Assembly (NCBI GenBank): GCA_020310875.1
Contig: CM035433.1
Location: forward strand, 108,367,758 to 108,431,757
Length of the DNA: 64,000 bases
Reading direction: 5' to 3'
Source: Ceratopteris richardii
Lineage: Eukaryota; Streptophyta; Polypodiopsida; Polypodiales; Pteridaceae
Below the pieces are notes generated by a model, which saw nothing but the letters and a program-made list of their open reading frames with translations, was not told the origin of the DNA and made no database searches. A program made the translations under genes and the position numbers. Positions 24,547-36,610 of the stretch are shown here, one piece after another (the first letter of the stretch is position 1; every line of letters starts with the position of its first letter).

Positions 24547-24973
24547 TGCAATAGAACAAGGATTACGACCACCACATACTAGAGAGATGACTCTCCTCCC
24601 AATCAAATGCCTCTATATATAGCTCTCTCCAGGGGACTGCCTTCTTGGGCAGGTGGATACTAATCATCCAAGTGTCAGCCATGTAACTACATGTGCGCCA
24701 AGTGTCCAGTGGATGCTTCTAGAAGGTTCTAGAGCTCTTTGGGCAAAATACTCTTCCCATGTACCTCATGGGGATTGAACCCAAGACCTCGTCCTTCACA
24801 TCCTTGAGACTTAACCACTAAGCTAAGTGGATCACTTGTTCACAAGAGCACAAGACCTCCTAGTAAGTCTAAACTCGAGATCTTTGGTCATACACACGGA
24901 TGACCAAACGGTGTCCGATTTCAGATCTGTCTGAACCGGCCAGACCCTTGGATCATAGACTTACTTTATTACA
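24547..24973 (-). repeat. 5' LTR of the LARD-like element
   Basis: 427 bp, identical to 18253-18679 except at 2 positions. Its tRNA-like segment is at about 24769-24839 and its TATA box at 24613-24622. Confidence 0.92.
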
Positions 24974-27806
24974 GGGGAGAACAAAAGCGTGAGAATCCCT
25001 ATGTCCTTCCAACCAGGATGGCCAACTAAGGTAAGGTCTTTCGTGTTTCTGAAGATCAGTTTAGCCCAAGAGGACTCCCTATTGCTCCAAGCCTTGATAA
25101 GCCACTTTGCCGCCAGCTTGTCAGCCAACCCAACAATATCCAGAATTCCCAAGCCCCCTGAGTCTTTAGGGCTAATGCAAGTTTCCCATTTGATTTTGGG
25201 AATCCCCCTCCTGTTGGGGGCCCCAGTCCAAAGAAAGTTTTTGCAGATTCTTTCCACTTTGGCCAAGTCTTTCTCCTTAGGTCTCCAACACGAGATAAAG
25301 TAAATAATTGTAGATAGCATAAATGTGTTAACAACCATAGCACGCCCTGCCAAGTTGACTTGCATACCTTTCCAATGATTCAGCTTGCTATCCAGCTTGG
25401 ATAGCACCCAGTTCCAGCGTTGGTCCATCGAGATGTTGAATCCCATCGGAATGCCAAGGAGACGGAAGACTTGACCGTTAGGGATAACTTGACAGCCCTG
25501 ATCCACCAACAATTGGGGAGTAGGTCCGCTGATTGCTCTAAAAGCAGTTTTAGCATGGTTGATTTTTGAGCCTCATGCCATACAAAAGGTGTCGAGGCAC
25601 CACCAAAACACCTCAATGCTGTTTATATCGTTATGCACAAAGGCATTCATGTCATCAGCAAAAAGTCTCGCAATCATTTGGCCATGATTTAGAGGTAAGG
25701 AAAGACCCTTGAGATTGCCAGCGTCCATGTGATGCTTTAAAAGGCAACTGAGTCCATTCGAGGCGATAGCGAAAAGTAATGGAGCCAGAGGGCGTCCTTG
25801 CCTAATTGATCTTTTTAAACGAATGGGCTCAGAGAGCTTACCGTTGATATTTATTCTAGTTGAAGCATTTCCAAGAAGAGTGGAAACCATCTTTGTGAAT
25901 TTTTGGCTGCATCCAAGGTCTTTCAATGATTGAAGAATAAAGTCCCATTCCAATCTGTCATACGCTTTGTCGAAGTCGATCTTAATGAATACCAGATCTT
26001 GAGCAGACTCCTCAACAAAAGCAAGGCCTTCCCAAATATCGACAATTGCTTCAAGTATAGATCTACCTTTGATAAAGCCTTTCTGGTCCTCACACAGCCA
26101 TGACTTTAAATGACAAGAGATTCTGTTGGCGATAACTTTTGCAATTATCTTGTATCCTGTTTGGAGCATGGTAATCGGACGCCAGTTTTCAATTTTGTTC
26201 TTATCTCCCCTTTTGTGGATTAACTTGATGACGCCATTATTAAGACACTCAGGGAGAGCAGCGAATGAGAGAGCCTCTTGCCACACGAGACGTAGTGGGG
26301 TGGCCACCTCATGTTTGAAGGACTTGAAAAACTCATTGGCGAGGCCATCCGGACCTGGACTTTTCCCATTGGGAAGGGCATCAATAACCTCGATAATTTC
26401 ATTCTCGGAGATGTTAGCATCCAGCAAAGCAATCAAGTTCTGTGGGATTCTAGTTTGAGCAACCCTTGAGATGGTTGCCATGGAGTCGCGCCTCTGGGGG
26501 GAAGGAGGAGTCGAGACCCCGAGAAGATTGGTAAAGTGCTCGACGATGATAGATCTATTCTCCACTTCCGTGCTGCATTCGGTTCCATTGTTATCGACCA
26601 ATAGGGGGATGGATTCCCTAGCTTGTTTCCTTTTGAGGATACACATCTCTTTCGAAGGTTTGTCGGCCTTCCCCGCCCACCAGTCTTTGAAGAAAATTTG
26701 AAGATTTTTCCTTTGAACCTCCTCCTCTAATCTTAGTCTTCCCTTGATTTTCAAAAGACCTTGTTGGCAATGTAACTTACCTTTGTTCACCTGTTCTTCA
26801 AGCCGTGAGAGCCTCCGGTACACCGTTTCTCTTCTTTTTTTTCGGATATCTCTTATAGCCTTTAGAGTCCTGATTAGAATTTTTTGAGTCCTTTCCACCG
26901 CGCTTCTCCAACACTTAGCCGGTTCATTACAGTAAGCAAAGGCTTCCGCCCACACCTCAGAAATTTCTTGGTGGACAGAGGGGAGAGAAAACGATGTCTG
27001 ACAAGCATGAAACCAAGGGGCTTTCTGGAACATGGGAATTGGTTTGAAAGACAGAGTAATCGGGTAGTGGTCCAAGACAGTCAAGTCCATGTGTTGAGAA
27101 ATCGAAGGAATACCCCACTGACCGATGGTGTTCTGATCGATGTAACATCTATCAAGTCTTGCTTTCCTCAAAGAGTCCCCCGATTGGAGATTTGACCAGG
27201 AGAACCCCTTCATTCAGAACATTATGTGAAAGGGAGTCGAGGGAAGCCCAAGTATCCATTCTATCTGCTTCTCCATTAGGGGCATAAATTGAGACCACAG
27301 TGAACTGGAAAGGGAACCCGATAGAGGCAGCAATCCAACGATGATTCCGACCTTCAAAAGTCGAGGTCACATTGCTAGATAAGGAGTGACTAATACCGAT
27401 AGAAGCACCCCCCGTCCCCCTAGGGTGAGAAGTGGAGAACCAAATGTGGTTCTGAGAAATGCATTTAAGCCGTTTCTGGAGATCCTCTCCGTCGATTTTA
27501 ATCTCTTGTAAGCAAATAAAGTCAGGGCTGAAGCACTGGTCTTTGAACCACTGGCCAAGAATCGAAGCTCTTGACAGGTCAGACAGACCCCTGACGTTTA
27601 GTGATGTGAATTTCATTAATGATGGTTGCCCTCTTTGAGGGGAGGGACCCGATCTTTTTTCTTCTTGTGGTCTTCTTTTTTCCTCCCAACTTCTTGACTT
27701 AGGATCCTACTCTTGAGGGGGCTCTTCCAAGGCATGCCGGAAGGTTGTTTTCCTTTAAGCTTTGACTTTTGTTGCGGTAATCTTGGAAAGCATACCGGAA
27801 GGGTAG

Positions 27807-28757
27807 TGTTAATTGTTAAATCGTTAAACTTCCAATTTTAGACTCAAAATACTTTCAAGTTCATACGTTTCTGAACCTTTCCTAACCGTAAATTACCTCT
27901 TAGCCACGTGGGTCCTTGGGAGTGGTAGGGGTCTGTTAGACAGAGGCCCTGTACTATTTTCCCAACTTATTACACAATCATAATTACTTCTAGCGTCTTA
28001 GCTCCGTGCGCAATTCTGAACAACCGATGACTGTTCGTTGTACTGGACTTAGAATTTCTGAACTAATCCTGCTATGAGGGTCTGAGCAGTAGTCCGGTGA
28101 CTTGTGTCCAATAGAATAATCTACTTCAGTAAACGAAGATCACCTAATACGTACTTCTTCAGAACAGACAGATATACCAAACATATATATATATATATAT
28201 ATATATACTGAAATTACAACTCATCGTATACCAACCACGAGCAACAAATATCTTGACAACAGTCGACTCGTTATAGACTTAACACTGACCTACTCGCACT
28301 TCAACCGTTACAGATGCTATTTTTCCTGTGATCGGAATCAACAGTGAATGTAGACGACTGCATCGAACCTGGTCACTTACAAAAATGATTAACATACGAT
28401 CAGTTCGGAACTACTTCCATACTTCCTCGTTCAGTATACTACTGACAAGTAACACACTGCACTTATCAACATTCAGAGACACACTCAACCATTACCGAAC
28501 AGATTCGTAACATAAGATTACTAATTTGCACTCTGCACCACGGAGTGAATAAACGACTAACCAGGCGCAGAACAGAACAGAAATCAACACAAACAATACT
28601 CAGACTTCGTAACAGTGTAATAATAATCTGACAGATAATCAGGCGAATAAACTGGCAATTCCAAGAAAACCGTGTCTCACAAGTGTCTCTCTCTATTCTC
28701 TTTACATTGCTTTATATATCTTTTTCAAGATGCGCGTACCAACTTTCCGGTATATCA
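27807..28757 (-). mobile_element. Probable solo LTR inside the LINE
   Basis: A 951-bp block that interrupts LINE sequence between ORF1 and ORF2. On the minus strand it starts TGATATACC, has a TATA-like TATATAAAG about 40 bases in, and ends TTAACA. The (TA)n run at 28182-28206 lies within it. The flanking pentamers GGTAG and GGCGG agree at only three of five positions, so the ends are provisional. It matches no other LTR in the window. Confidence 0.45.
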
Positions 28758-28884
28758 GGCGGTCATTACCTCTGTCCCACTCCGGCGACCGTCTAACAGA
28801 AGTACCAAGAGAGGAGCTTTCGCTGTCTGGGTTGTCTTCATTGCTAGTAGTGAAGCCTTCCTCTTTACTCGTGGTGTAACCTTC

Positions 28885-29904
28885 TTAGTTGTCTTCTTTG
28901 CTGGTAGAACAGCCAATGGTATTATCAGTGGGGTCTTCTTCAAACTGGTTGTCCCCTGGGAAGTTGACCTCATTAATCTCTTTTTCTAGGTTACAATATA
29001 TGTTATTCGAGGGGGCAATTGTCATAGCGTTCCTTGTTGTTGATCTTCGAGGGCTAACTTTCCTCCTGCGTCTTACTTCAGTGAAGCCTTCTGAATCCGT
29101 CTCAGCAACGCAAGTTCCCTCTTCTTCTTCCATCGGAGGGGGATGACCCCGAGTGTCATCTTGGGGGAAAGGATCCAGGGTCCCATCTGGTTTAAGCTTG
29201 TTTTTATAGGTACTTTTCTTCAGGGGGCAGTCTTTGAGCCTATGACCTTGATGCCCGCACCGGAAGCACGCGTTTGGAAAATTCTTGTAAGTAACCTCTT
29301 GTGTCCAGGTCTTACCATCTCCACAGTTTATGGAGATTTTCGAGGGAAGGACCTGATTCAGGTCTGTTTCAATGCAGATCTGTGGATGCCATCTTGCATT
29401 GAAAGAATGTTGAGCACCATCGTAGATTAACCCCCCAACATCCTCTCTTGAGGCTATCGAGCGACCGATCGGTGAGACGATTTCACGAAGAAATCCATAC
29501 AGAAAGAAAGGCAGATTGGGAAGCTCCACCCAAAGCGGGTAACGAAGAGGCTTTGATCTGTTCGGAACAAAGTCTGGGGTCCACTTAACAAGGCAAAGGG
29601 TGGACCGGCCCACTTGCCAGGAGCCGGCTTGCAAGGCTTGGAAAGCCATCTCTTCGTTCTCAAATACAAGAAGCAGGTGATTCGCCGGCAGGAATTGACA
29701 TTTGCACACAATTAGGCCGCACGGGAACCACTCCTTGCGAAGCCAAGTTCTCACACTTTCAAGAGGGGACCTAGGGCCAAACATTTGTCCGATCAGGCAA
29801 GTTTTCACCAGTTCTTCTTGCTTTGCCGCCACAGACTCCTTGCATAATGAAACCATTGGGGGTGTGTTAGCAGCAGACAAGGAACTGAAGGACTGACAAG
29901 GCAT
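28885..29904 (-). pseudogene. LINE ORF1: DUF4283-type RNA-binding protein with CCHC knuckle
   Basis: An uninterrupted 339-residue frame. Residues about 25-190 resemble the plant LINE DUF4283 domain (RTWLRKEWFPCGLIV; PLRYPLWVELPNLPF). A zinc knuckle CFRCGHQGHRLKDC follows at about 214-227, then a basic, acidic and polar tail. The ORF1 protein binds the LINE RNA in the RNP. Beyond the stop, the same frame reads on with repeats of TTSKEEGFTTSNEDN type to about 28770, so the stop may be early or the tail may vary in length. The solo LTR begins just after. Confidence 0.85.
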
Positions 29905-29934
29905 GGTAGTCAGAGAAGAGAGTCAGAGGGGAGA

Positions 29935-30560
29935 GAAGGCACAAGCAGACAAGGGAGTCAACGACGATCTGGCAAGTAGGCCAATAATTTTCTTCATGAA
30001 GAAGCAAGTACGAGCATTCACGCAGATCTAGCACTAAGGCAACCCTTTAATTTTTCAAAACCCTTACACCAATTAAAAGTGATTCTCATCACTAACAACC
30101 CCTGTAAATACCATGTTCACCTTTTGTAGCTCCATTTTGTGCAAGCCGAGGAGTCCTCGAGCTTGAGGAGCCTTAGAAGTAGTTGCTTACCAATTTTCGT
30201 ATTTTTTAGATCTCGTTTGAGCCCTCAAATAAGCCCTGGAACCTAATTTTTAACTAGGCCGGACACTAGGTCTGGACAGGGCCAAAACCTAGTCAAAAAC
30301 TATAAATAGAGCTAGAGAGCTCATTTTTGAGGTTAGCTTGTAATTGAAATGAACTTGTAAGAACTTTTTGAAAGTAATCTAAGAACTCCATTGCTTCTCA
30401 CTCTTTGTCTTGCCGTGTGTGCGCGTGTGTGTGTATGTGTGTGCATGTTTGTGTGCTTCTCACTCACGCACTTGTGCCTCCACTTGCTCGAGGTCTTCAT
30501 ACCATCCTCACGTCTTCCCGGATTGACATTAAAGGAGGTGCTACTCATCACTGAGCTACA
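29935..30560 (+). repeat. 5' LTR of gypsy element 1
   Basis: Homologous to the 569-bp LTRs of element 2 but visibly more diverged and a little longer. It ends GAGCTACA at 30560, has TATAAATAG at 30301, and contains a (GT)n-rich tract near 30415-30450. The 5' border is approximate because the first bases do not match the family start TGTTGGC. Confidence 0.85.
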
Positions 30561-30568
30561 CCAAATTT

Positions 30569-30590
30569 TGGCGCCGTTGCCGGGGATCGA
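30569..30590 (+). promoter_or_regulatory. Primer binding site, tRNA-Asp (element 1)
   Basis: TGGCGCCGTTGCCGGGGA plus the next four bases is complementary to the 3' end of plant tRNA-Asp(GUC), eight bases after the LTR. The identical site is used by Athila-type elements. Confidence 0.93.
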
Positions 30591-32574
30591 GCTTTGAGGA
30601 CGAGCGTGTGATGGTAAGACGTAGAGTTGACGCGTTGGAGTTGTAGGTATTTTCTTCACTTTCATCTATTTTCTTGTTTTTTCTTCACCATCTTCATCAC
30701 CATCATCATCATCATCATCACCATCTCCCACCTCCATCTCCATCATCGCGAAAATTTTCAGTTTTGATCATATCACCATCTCCACCTCATTTCCTTCATT
30801 CTACTTGTGAGAGAGAGCGAGAGAGCGATATTGCTTGCACTGTTTTTGCATGTTTCTTGAGCATTTTGCAGGTTCTTGCTGAATCATCATCCCCAGCACG
30901 TTGCGCAGGTACGGAATACTCAGAAACTATCTCGCAGTCGCCAGCCTCTGTCGATCGCGATCAACAGAAAACTCGCCCCTTTGGTAAAATAAAGCACACC
31001 ACTGTGACAAGCACAAAGAGCACATCCTAAAACACTAAAAACAGTAGAAAAAATCCGTGGTTCTTTGTCAATCGCGACCGACAGACCCTGTCAATCGCGA
31101 CCGACAGACGTGTCGATCGCGACCGACAGACGTGTCGATCGCGACCGACAGACGTGTCGATCGCGACCGACAAACTTCACGACCGACAGACTGCCACGTA
31201 GGATCCTGTCAATCGCGACCGACAGACCCTGTCAATCGCGACCGACAGACCTGTCGATCGCGACCGATAGACTTCACGACCGACAGACTGCCACATAGGA
31301 CCCTGTCAATCGTGATTGACACCGTCGATCGCGATCGACAGCCACAACCGACACCTCTGTCAGTCGCGATTGACACCGTCGATCGCGACCGATTGAAATT
31401 CAACGATTGATTGACTTTTATGCGTAGCCACGTGTCCATTGCGACGGACACATCCCCGATTGACTGAAATCGCGGCGAAAAACCCGGAAAAAGTGTCGAT
31501 CGCGATTGACACCATCAATCGCGATTGACAGAACTCACAACCGACTCTGTCGATCGCGATTGACTCTGTCGATCGCGATTGACACTGTCAATCGCGACTG
31601 ACGTGTCGATCGTGACCGACAGGCCCCAACGGACACCTCTGTCAATCGCGATTGACAGACCTGTCGATCGCGATTGACAGACCTGTCGATCGCGATTGAT
31701 AGACCTGTCGATCGCGATTGACAGGCTTTTTGGCCAAAAAAATTAGGGTTTTTTATTCTAAGCTTTGGGGATAGTTTTTGGGCATATTGGTCTAGCAATT
31801 AGTGAGTTGTGAGGTCCCTACACATGTGCTTTTGAGAAAAATCCTGTGATCTGTTAGCCTGTTTGAACCCTGTTTTAGCACCAGAACCCTGAACTGACAT
31901 AACTCTCTCATACGAAATCCGTTTGCTGTGATTCTTGTTTTGTTGGAAAGCTCTGGGGAGCACAACCAAAACATCGGCTGGTTATAGTTAAATTAAGATC
32001 AGGATTATTAGATAGGGTATTTTGAAGTTGATCATACCCAGGGGGAACAAAATTTAGGGATCTCTAGAATTGTTTTCCAAAAAATCACAGTGCAAATTGG
32101 TCTTGAGCTAACTTTGGAACTCTTACAGATCTATTGAGAGCATCGAAGGGCATTCTAAGCAAGAGTAAGTGCAAGCTTGGGAACACGCTTCCTGGGCACT
32201 CAAGGGCAACCAAGAAGGAAACAAAAGGTTGGAAATTCTCAACTCCCTTTGTCAATTCCTAGCTTAGGCTAAGAACGACTAGTGATAGGAGTAAGCCAGG
32301 GCGGCGATAGGCATCTATCAAGTTGAAGACTACCTAAATACTCAAAGTTCAAGATAACTACATAATCTTTGTACGATTGAGAATCCTAAAGGAAAAGAAT
32401 TTAACGTGGAACGATCAACTTAAAGTACAAAAAATACTCAAGTATTCCTGACGACGCAATATCAGACAAGATCATAAACATGATAACACACTAAAAACGA
32501 ATCAAGTGACTGATACCAATTGATCGGCAACGAGGTTGTACTCTGGGCAAAAATCGGGCTACTTAACTAGGCAT
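30591..32574 (+). other. Leader of element 1 with quasi-palindromic minisatellite
   Basis: A CAT trinucleotide run lies near 30685-30725. At about 31064-31725 an array of 18-22-bp units is built on TGTCGATCGCGACCGACA, many of them near-palindromic around TCGCGA, with spacers. A consensus-like splice donor (GATGGTAAGA) lies near 30607-30616. The rest of the leader, up to the gag start, has no ORF of note. Confidence 0.85.
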
Positions 32575-35500
32575 ATGAACCTTAGATCAGGATGGCATCT
32601 AGTAAGGGATAGACAAAGCCTTAGGTCTTCAGAAGCTAGCGTCAATCATACTGCGAGGTCTTGGGCCCAGCAGTTGAGTCACCACTCGCATTACCCTAGC
32701 TCTGATACCAGTGAATCAGAGATGTCTCAAGGCATGGACAGACCTACGGGAAGTTCAGGAGTGCCATACTTGCATAGAGTAGAAGGCCCTTACAAAACAC
32801 AGTTGGAATACCTTAGGACCAATCGATTAGGTGCTAGCATCTATGAGGACGGTCTAGGAAGATCCGTGGTCCAGATTAAAAATCCTGACCAGTCCATTGG
32901 ACTAGAGCACCCAGCTGTCAAGTTTGAAAACGGAGCATACTTGGACAAAGAAGGAACCATATACGTAGTCACCAGTCACCCAGATAGGACAGATGAATTC
33001 GGGAATGTGATCCCTGAGACGGACATAGATGACCTAGAACAAGGAAACATGGGTGTAGAGCCCAGGACCCCTCGAGGGAAATCTGTTCTTACGAGAATTC
33101 TCACACCAGAGTGGATTCCTCAGGACAACAAGAGCATAGATCTGCTTCTGAACCGAGGGACTGATGAAGCCTTTTGGAGGTATAAATCTGATCGGCCAAA
33201 TGATATAGGAACAATCATGATCTATGAGTTCAAAGATCCTGATAGCCCAGGTAGAGTGACCTACTTAGATCACGCTTCAGAGAGGATCTTTGTGGTTACA
33301 AAAAATGATAGGCATGCTTACACTTGGAAGGGTGAATTCGTTTTCCCCCAACCAAGATCGAACGTGTCCTTTGGTCTCCCAGGAGCTGGAACCTCCCACG
33401 CTCACGGAACTCAAAGAGACAAACATAGAGATAAACCTGAGGTAAGCTTTGCCAACCCAGTGGGTAGAGAAAGAACGAGGACGGAAACAAATAGGGTAGA
33501 GCCTGAGATACTTAGAGCTCACAGGAATCAAAGAAACGCGGATGAGTTCCCTCTACCACGACCTAGAGAGCACACGAGGACTTTGAGACCAACTCAGCTA
33601 GTTAAGTCCATGAAAAATTACTTCGATGGCACCGGAGATCCATACGATCATGTGGCTGAGTTCAGGCAAGTCTTGAGAGCTGAACAAGTGGAGGATTTAT
33701 TCACGCAATATAATGCCTTTGGTCTAACCCTTAGGAACACAGCACTTACGTGGTCTCAACCATTGAATGAGAGACAGTTCAGGAGCATAGACCAACTCCT
33801 AGAGGCTTTCATTATCGAATTCTCTAAAAGTGGCATAAGACATAACACTTCCTCGCTGATTCACAGCTTCAAGCAAACCCCTCAAGAGACCGTGAGACTT
33901 GCAGGGAGAAGATTTAGGCTACTTAGAGAGATGCCCTGTCCCTGAATTACCCACACCAGCTAAGCAAGTGGCTTTATTCTTGGATGGATTACTAAGTACA
34001 AAATTGAGATCTTATGTGTACTTGAAGGACCCTAGGACTATAGAAGAGTGTGTACGCATGTGCATTGACATCGAGGATAACCTAGGGGAGGAGTTAGAGC
34101 TTTCCAAGATATACAAAGCTTCAGATAGTGCCTCTAGCCTCTCTTCCACACAATCCACATCAATTGAGGAACTTGTAGAGAAAGTAGCTCAGAAATTAGG
34201 TGTCTCTAGCAAACAAATCCCAAGGTTTGCCCCTGTGAAAAGATGCTATACTTGTGGTGGCGACCATATGGCAAACGTGTGTCCCATTACGGCTCAACCC
34301 CAAGTAAATCCTAGTAGCCAGTACTGCACCATAGAACAAAGATACACAAATCACACAGCACAAGACTGCCCATACAATAAGCAAGCTGTTAGGCAAACCT
34401 ACCCTCAGCCATACTCTCAACAAGGCAGATACCAGAACCAATACCCACCACAACAGTATAGTAGGCCTCAGCAAAATTACCAACCACAATATCAAGCCCA
34501 GCAAAGGCCTCAGCCTGTGTTAGCACAACAACCCCCTACCCCAGCTAATGTGATCCCGGTAAAATATGCAGCTGCAGAAGAGAACCTGAATAGAGCTATA
34601 GTCCCTGTACCACCATTGCTTTCTGAAAGTGACCCGAGTGACCATAGCTTTGATTCGACGCATATTGACAGCCCCCAGGCCTACTACATGCAATCTCCTG
34701 AACATGGTGAGTCCTATTACAGTGAAGAGCCAAATGAACCTAGTTGGGAACCAGAGTACACAAGTGTAATGTATACAAACCCTAACTCAAGACCCCAACC
34801 TAGGCAAGTAAGACCTCCATTCCCTAGAGGACCATGCTACAGATGTCAGGGAGATCATCTCATTCGTGATTGTCCCTTGCCTCCACCTACACAACCCCAG
34901 TCAGTGACGATCCAGGGCTATTGCCAGGAGTGTGGAAAGGAGCATCTCTTACGAGATTGCCCAAAGAACCCCAATAATATGCCAAAAATCACTCCTATTA
35001 ACGTTATTGGGTTAGTTGTAGACTCCACAGGGAGTGTGACTTCCACTGCACCAGTACAAGTAATCACTAGAGCCCAAGCCTTGCAACAGAACCAAAGTGT
35101 AGGCCAGGAAAAGAGCCCAGATGTTAGTGAAACGGAGAGCATGACAAAGAAGAGAACTAGAGCTTGGAGAGATAGTCGTGAAAGAATGAAAAGACAATGG
35201 GCAAAAAAGATGAGTGAACTTGAGGAAAGCCTCAGATAAACAAAGGCCAGGATAACTGAACTCACATCTCAAACTCCCTCTCACACTACTCCACCTCCAC
35301 CAGTTCCAACTCCATCCGACCAGCCACCTTCCAACCCGCCTCACCTAATCCCACCACCCCCTAGAGTAGGATCAGTCCTAGCAGATCCCACTCCCGAGGA
35401 CCTAAACATGATGCTTAAAGCATATCAAGCCAGAATCCAAGAAGGGCCAAACGTAACTGATCATGAAAAGTGTTACCCAAGAGCAGAACTAGAGCTAGAA

Positions 35501-36250
35501 CAAACCAAAATTTGTTCTAAGATGGTGGAATTGGCTCAGACCATGTTTGAAGCCAGTCGCCTATTTAACATCTCTAGTTCAGCGAAGACACAGTTGCACT
35601 TTGATGGACTGTTAGAAAGAATAGAGAAGCTGATTGCACAATCAGAAAAGGAACCCGCCTCTCAACACAAGGACAAGGCAGGTGAAAGAGTAAGCATTCC
35701 TGCTCAGGAAGCCTATGTGCCTGATGCCTATGTGCCTAACTCTACGGAGCCAGACACATCATCTTCTATGAATCGGTTCACACCAGAATTCCTACGCGAG
35801 ATTCAAGAAGACAAATGGGCTAAAGAGAGTGAAGTCCCTCCTCCTATTGAAGTTGTGGATGATGCACGCGACCAATTTCCACAAGACATCCCATCCATTT
35901 ATGAGGAGCAGGAGAGCACCCACTCTCAGGAAAGATTAGACTTTGAGTCTAACTCTCTGCAAGAATTACCCCACTTCACAGGCCCATGGGAAGCTAAGTC
36001 TACTTGTATGAGAGCACCCACGGTCATGGTACGAAATGAGGACTCAGTCTTACCTAGGAACACAGAGGTAGTGAAAAACACTAAAGTGCAGTGCAATCTC
36101 AAGTTAGAAGAGCTACTCAAGGTTAGACCTGAATCATGGAAACATGTCGCCAAACAAGTACCAGCGATAGTGAAACCTCATTCCCAAGTAGGATCACATA
36201 GGACAGTGCCAGAGATACCCTTGGATAAGATAGGAGATATGTGTGAAGGT
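32575..36250 (+). pseudogene. Element 1 gag and gag-protease spacer
   Basis: Begins at the family start MNLRSG. The retrotransposon-gag core (YFDGTGDPYDHVAEFRQVL) lies near 33620-33900. CX2CX3HX4C knuckles occur near 34240 (CYTCGGDHMANVC), 34840 (CYRCQGDHLIRDC) and 34925 (CQECGKEHLLRDC). A long proline-, glutamine- and acid-rich spacer leads to the protease. Fossil. Confidence 0.88.
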
Positions 36251-36259
36251 GAAGAAGGG

Positions 36260-36610
36260 AACACCTATCTTCCCATTACCTACCAGGAGTACACCACCAA
36301 GGCAATTTTGGACTCAGGTGCAGGACTTGCAATTGCCACCACTTCCCTATGGAAGCGTTGGGGCAAGCCAGCACTCAGGCCAACGAGAATGAAATTGCAG
36401 ATGGCCGATGGTCATATTGAGAAGCCCTTAGGATTGCTAGAAGGAATAACTCTCACCACCTGTGGTGTCGAGTTCGAGCATACATTTGCTATATGTGACT
36501 TTAGCAAAAATCATGCCTATGAGATGATTTTGGGAAGACCATTTATGCGACAGTTGCAAGTGGTACAGGATTGGGGAACCAACTCCTTGTATTTGCAACA
36601 CCTAGGTGTC
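36260..36610 (+). pseudogene. Element 1 aspartic protease 1
   Basis: Retropepsin-like: AILDSGAG near 36303-36326 supplies the active-site Asp-Ser-Gly, and ILGRPFMRQL near 36527 is the conserved C-terminal strand motif. It lies between gag and RT, the usual Ty3/gypsy position. Confidence 0.85.

Larger units (their letters stand above)
18253..24973 (-). mobile_element. Young non-coding LTR retrotransposon (LARD-like)
   Basis: Two 427-bp LTRs (TG...CA; 18253-18679 and 24547-24973) differing at only 2 positions by hand count, with a perfect GGGGA target duplication (18248-18252, 24974-24978). The minus-strand orientation is set by a perfect initiator-Met primer site, TGGTATCAGAGCC (24533-24545 on the plus strand), next to the 5' LTR and a polypurine tract AAGGGGGGAAGAA (about 18680-18693) next to the 3' LTR. 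Just inside the polypurine tract is CGAGGACGAAAAT, a motif commonly seen there in plant Ty3/gypsy elements. The 5.9-kb internal region shows no gag or pol and no ORF of note, so it must have moved in trans. It looks structurally whole and very young, a few hundred thousand years at most at usual rates. It sits inside LINE ORF2. Confidence 0.92.
17270..27616 (-). pseudogene. LINE ORF2: endonuclease, reverse transcriptase, zinc region (broken)
   Basis: From 27616 down: an APE-type endonuclease start (SLNVRGL, CLQEIKI, VSIYAPN), then a frame change near 27200 and a clear gap. The sequence passes from about DSLSHNVLNE to FSWSNLQSGD, so the GDFN segment of the nuclease is missing; the C-terminal DHYPITLSF is present near 27060. 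RT follows (27000-25573): NWRPITMLQTGYKIIAK, FIKIDFDKAYDRLEW, catalytic FADDM near 25650. One in-frame stop lies at about 25570, and the thumb and connection region continues to 24974. After the LTR insertion, 18252-17270 holds the C-terminal part, including a zf-RVT-like CKRCHWCIEDLAHLFFDC near 17680-17625, in shifted frames. The element is no longer autonomous. Confidence 0.88.
17125..29932 (-). mobile_element. L1-type LINE, split by two LTR insertions
   Basis: Minus-strand non-LTR element: ORF1 (28885-29904) at the 5' end, ORF2 with endonuclease, RT and C-terminal zinc region spread over 27616-17270, then a 3' tail and A-rich end at about 17125-17250. Removing the LTR element at 18253-24973 and the solo LTR at 27807-28757 leaves about 5.1 kb, normal for plant L1. 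The GGGGA duplication around the larger insertion proves the two ORF2 halves were continuous. The 5' end meets the gypsy element 1 LTR near 29932, so the LINE leader may be cut there. Not intact. Confidence 0.9.

Noticed and set aside
24961-25512. A free-standing reverse transcriptase gene
   Set aside because: It is the RT thumb/connection part of the LINE ORF2, in the same frame as the upstream RT.
30670-31030. A His-rich ORF in the leader of element 1
   Set aside because: Produced by a CAT trinucleotide run; no counterpart frame is kept in element 2.
31064-31725. Regular repeats with spacers, resembling a CRISPR array
   Set aside because: The units are near-palindromic, of varying length, with short partly repeated spacers, and lie in the leader of a plant gypsy element. 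This is a minisatellite.
34196-34705. Hydrophobic minus-strand ORFs opposite gag
   Set aside because: Antisense shadows of the proline/glutamine-rich gag region; seen at the same place in element 2 only because the sense sequence is conserved.
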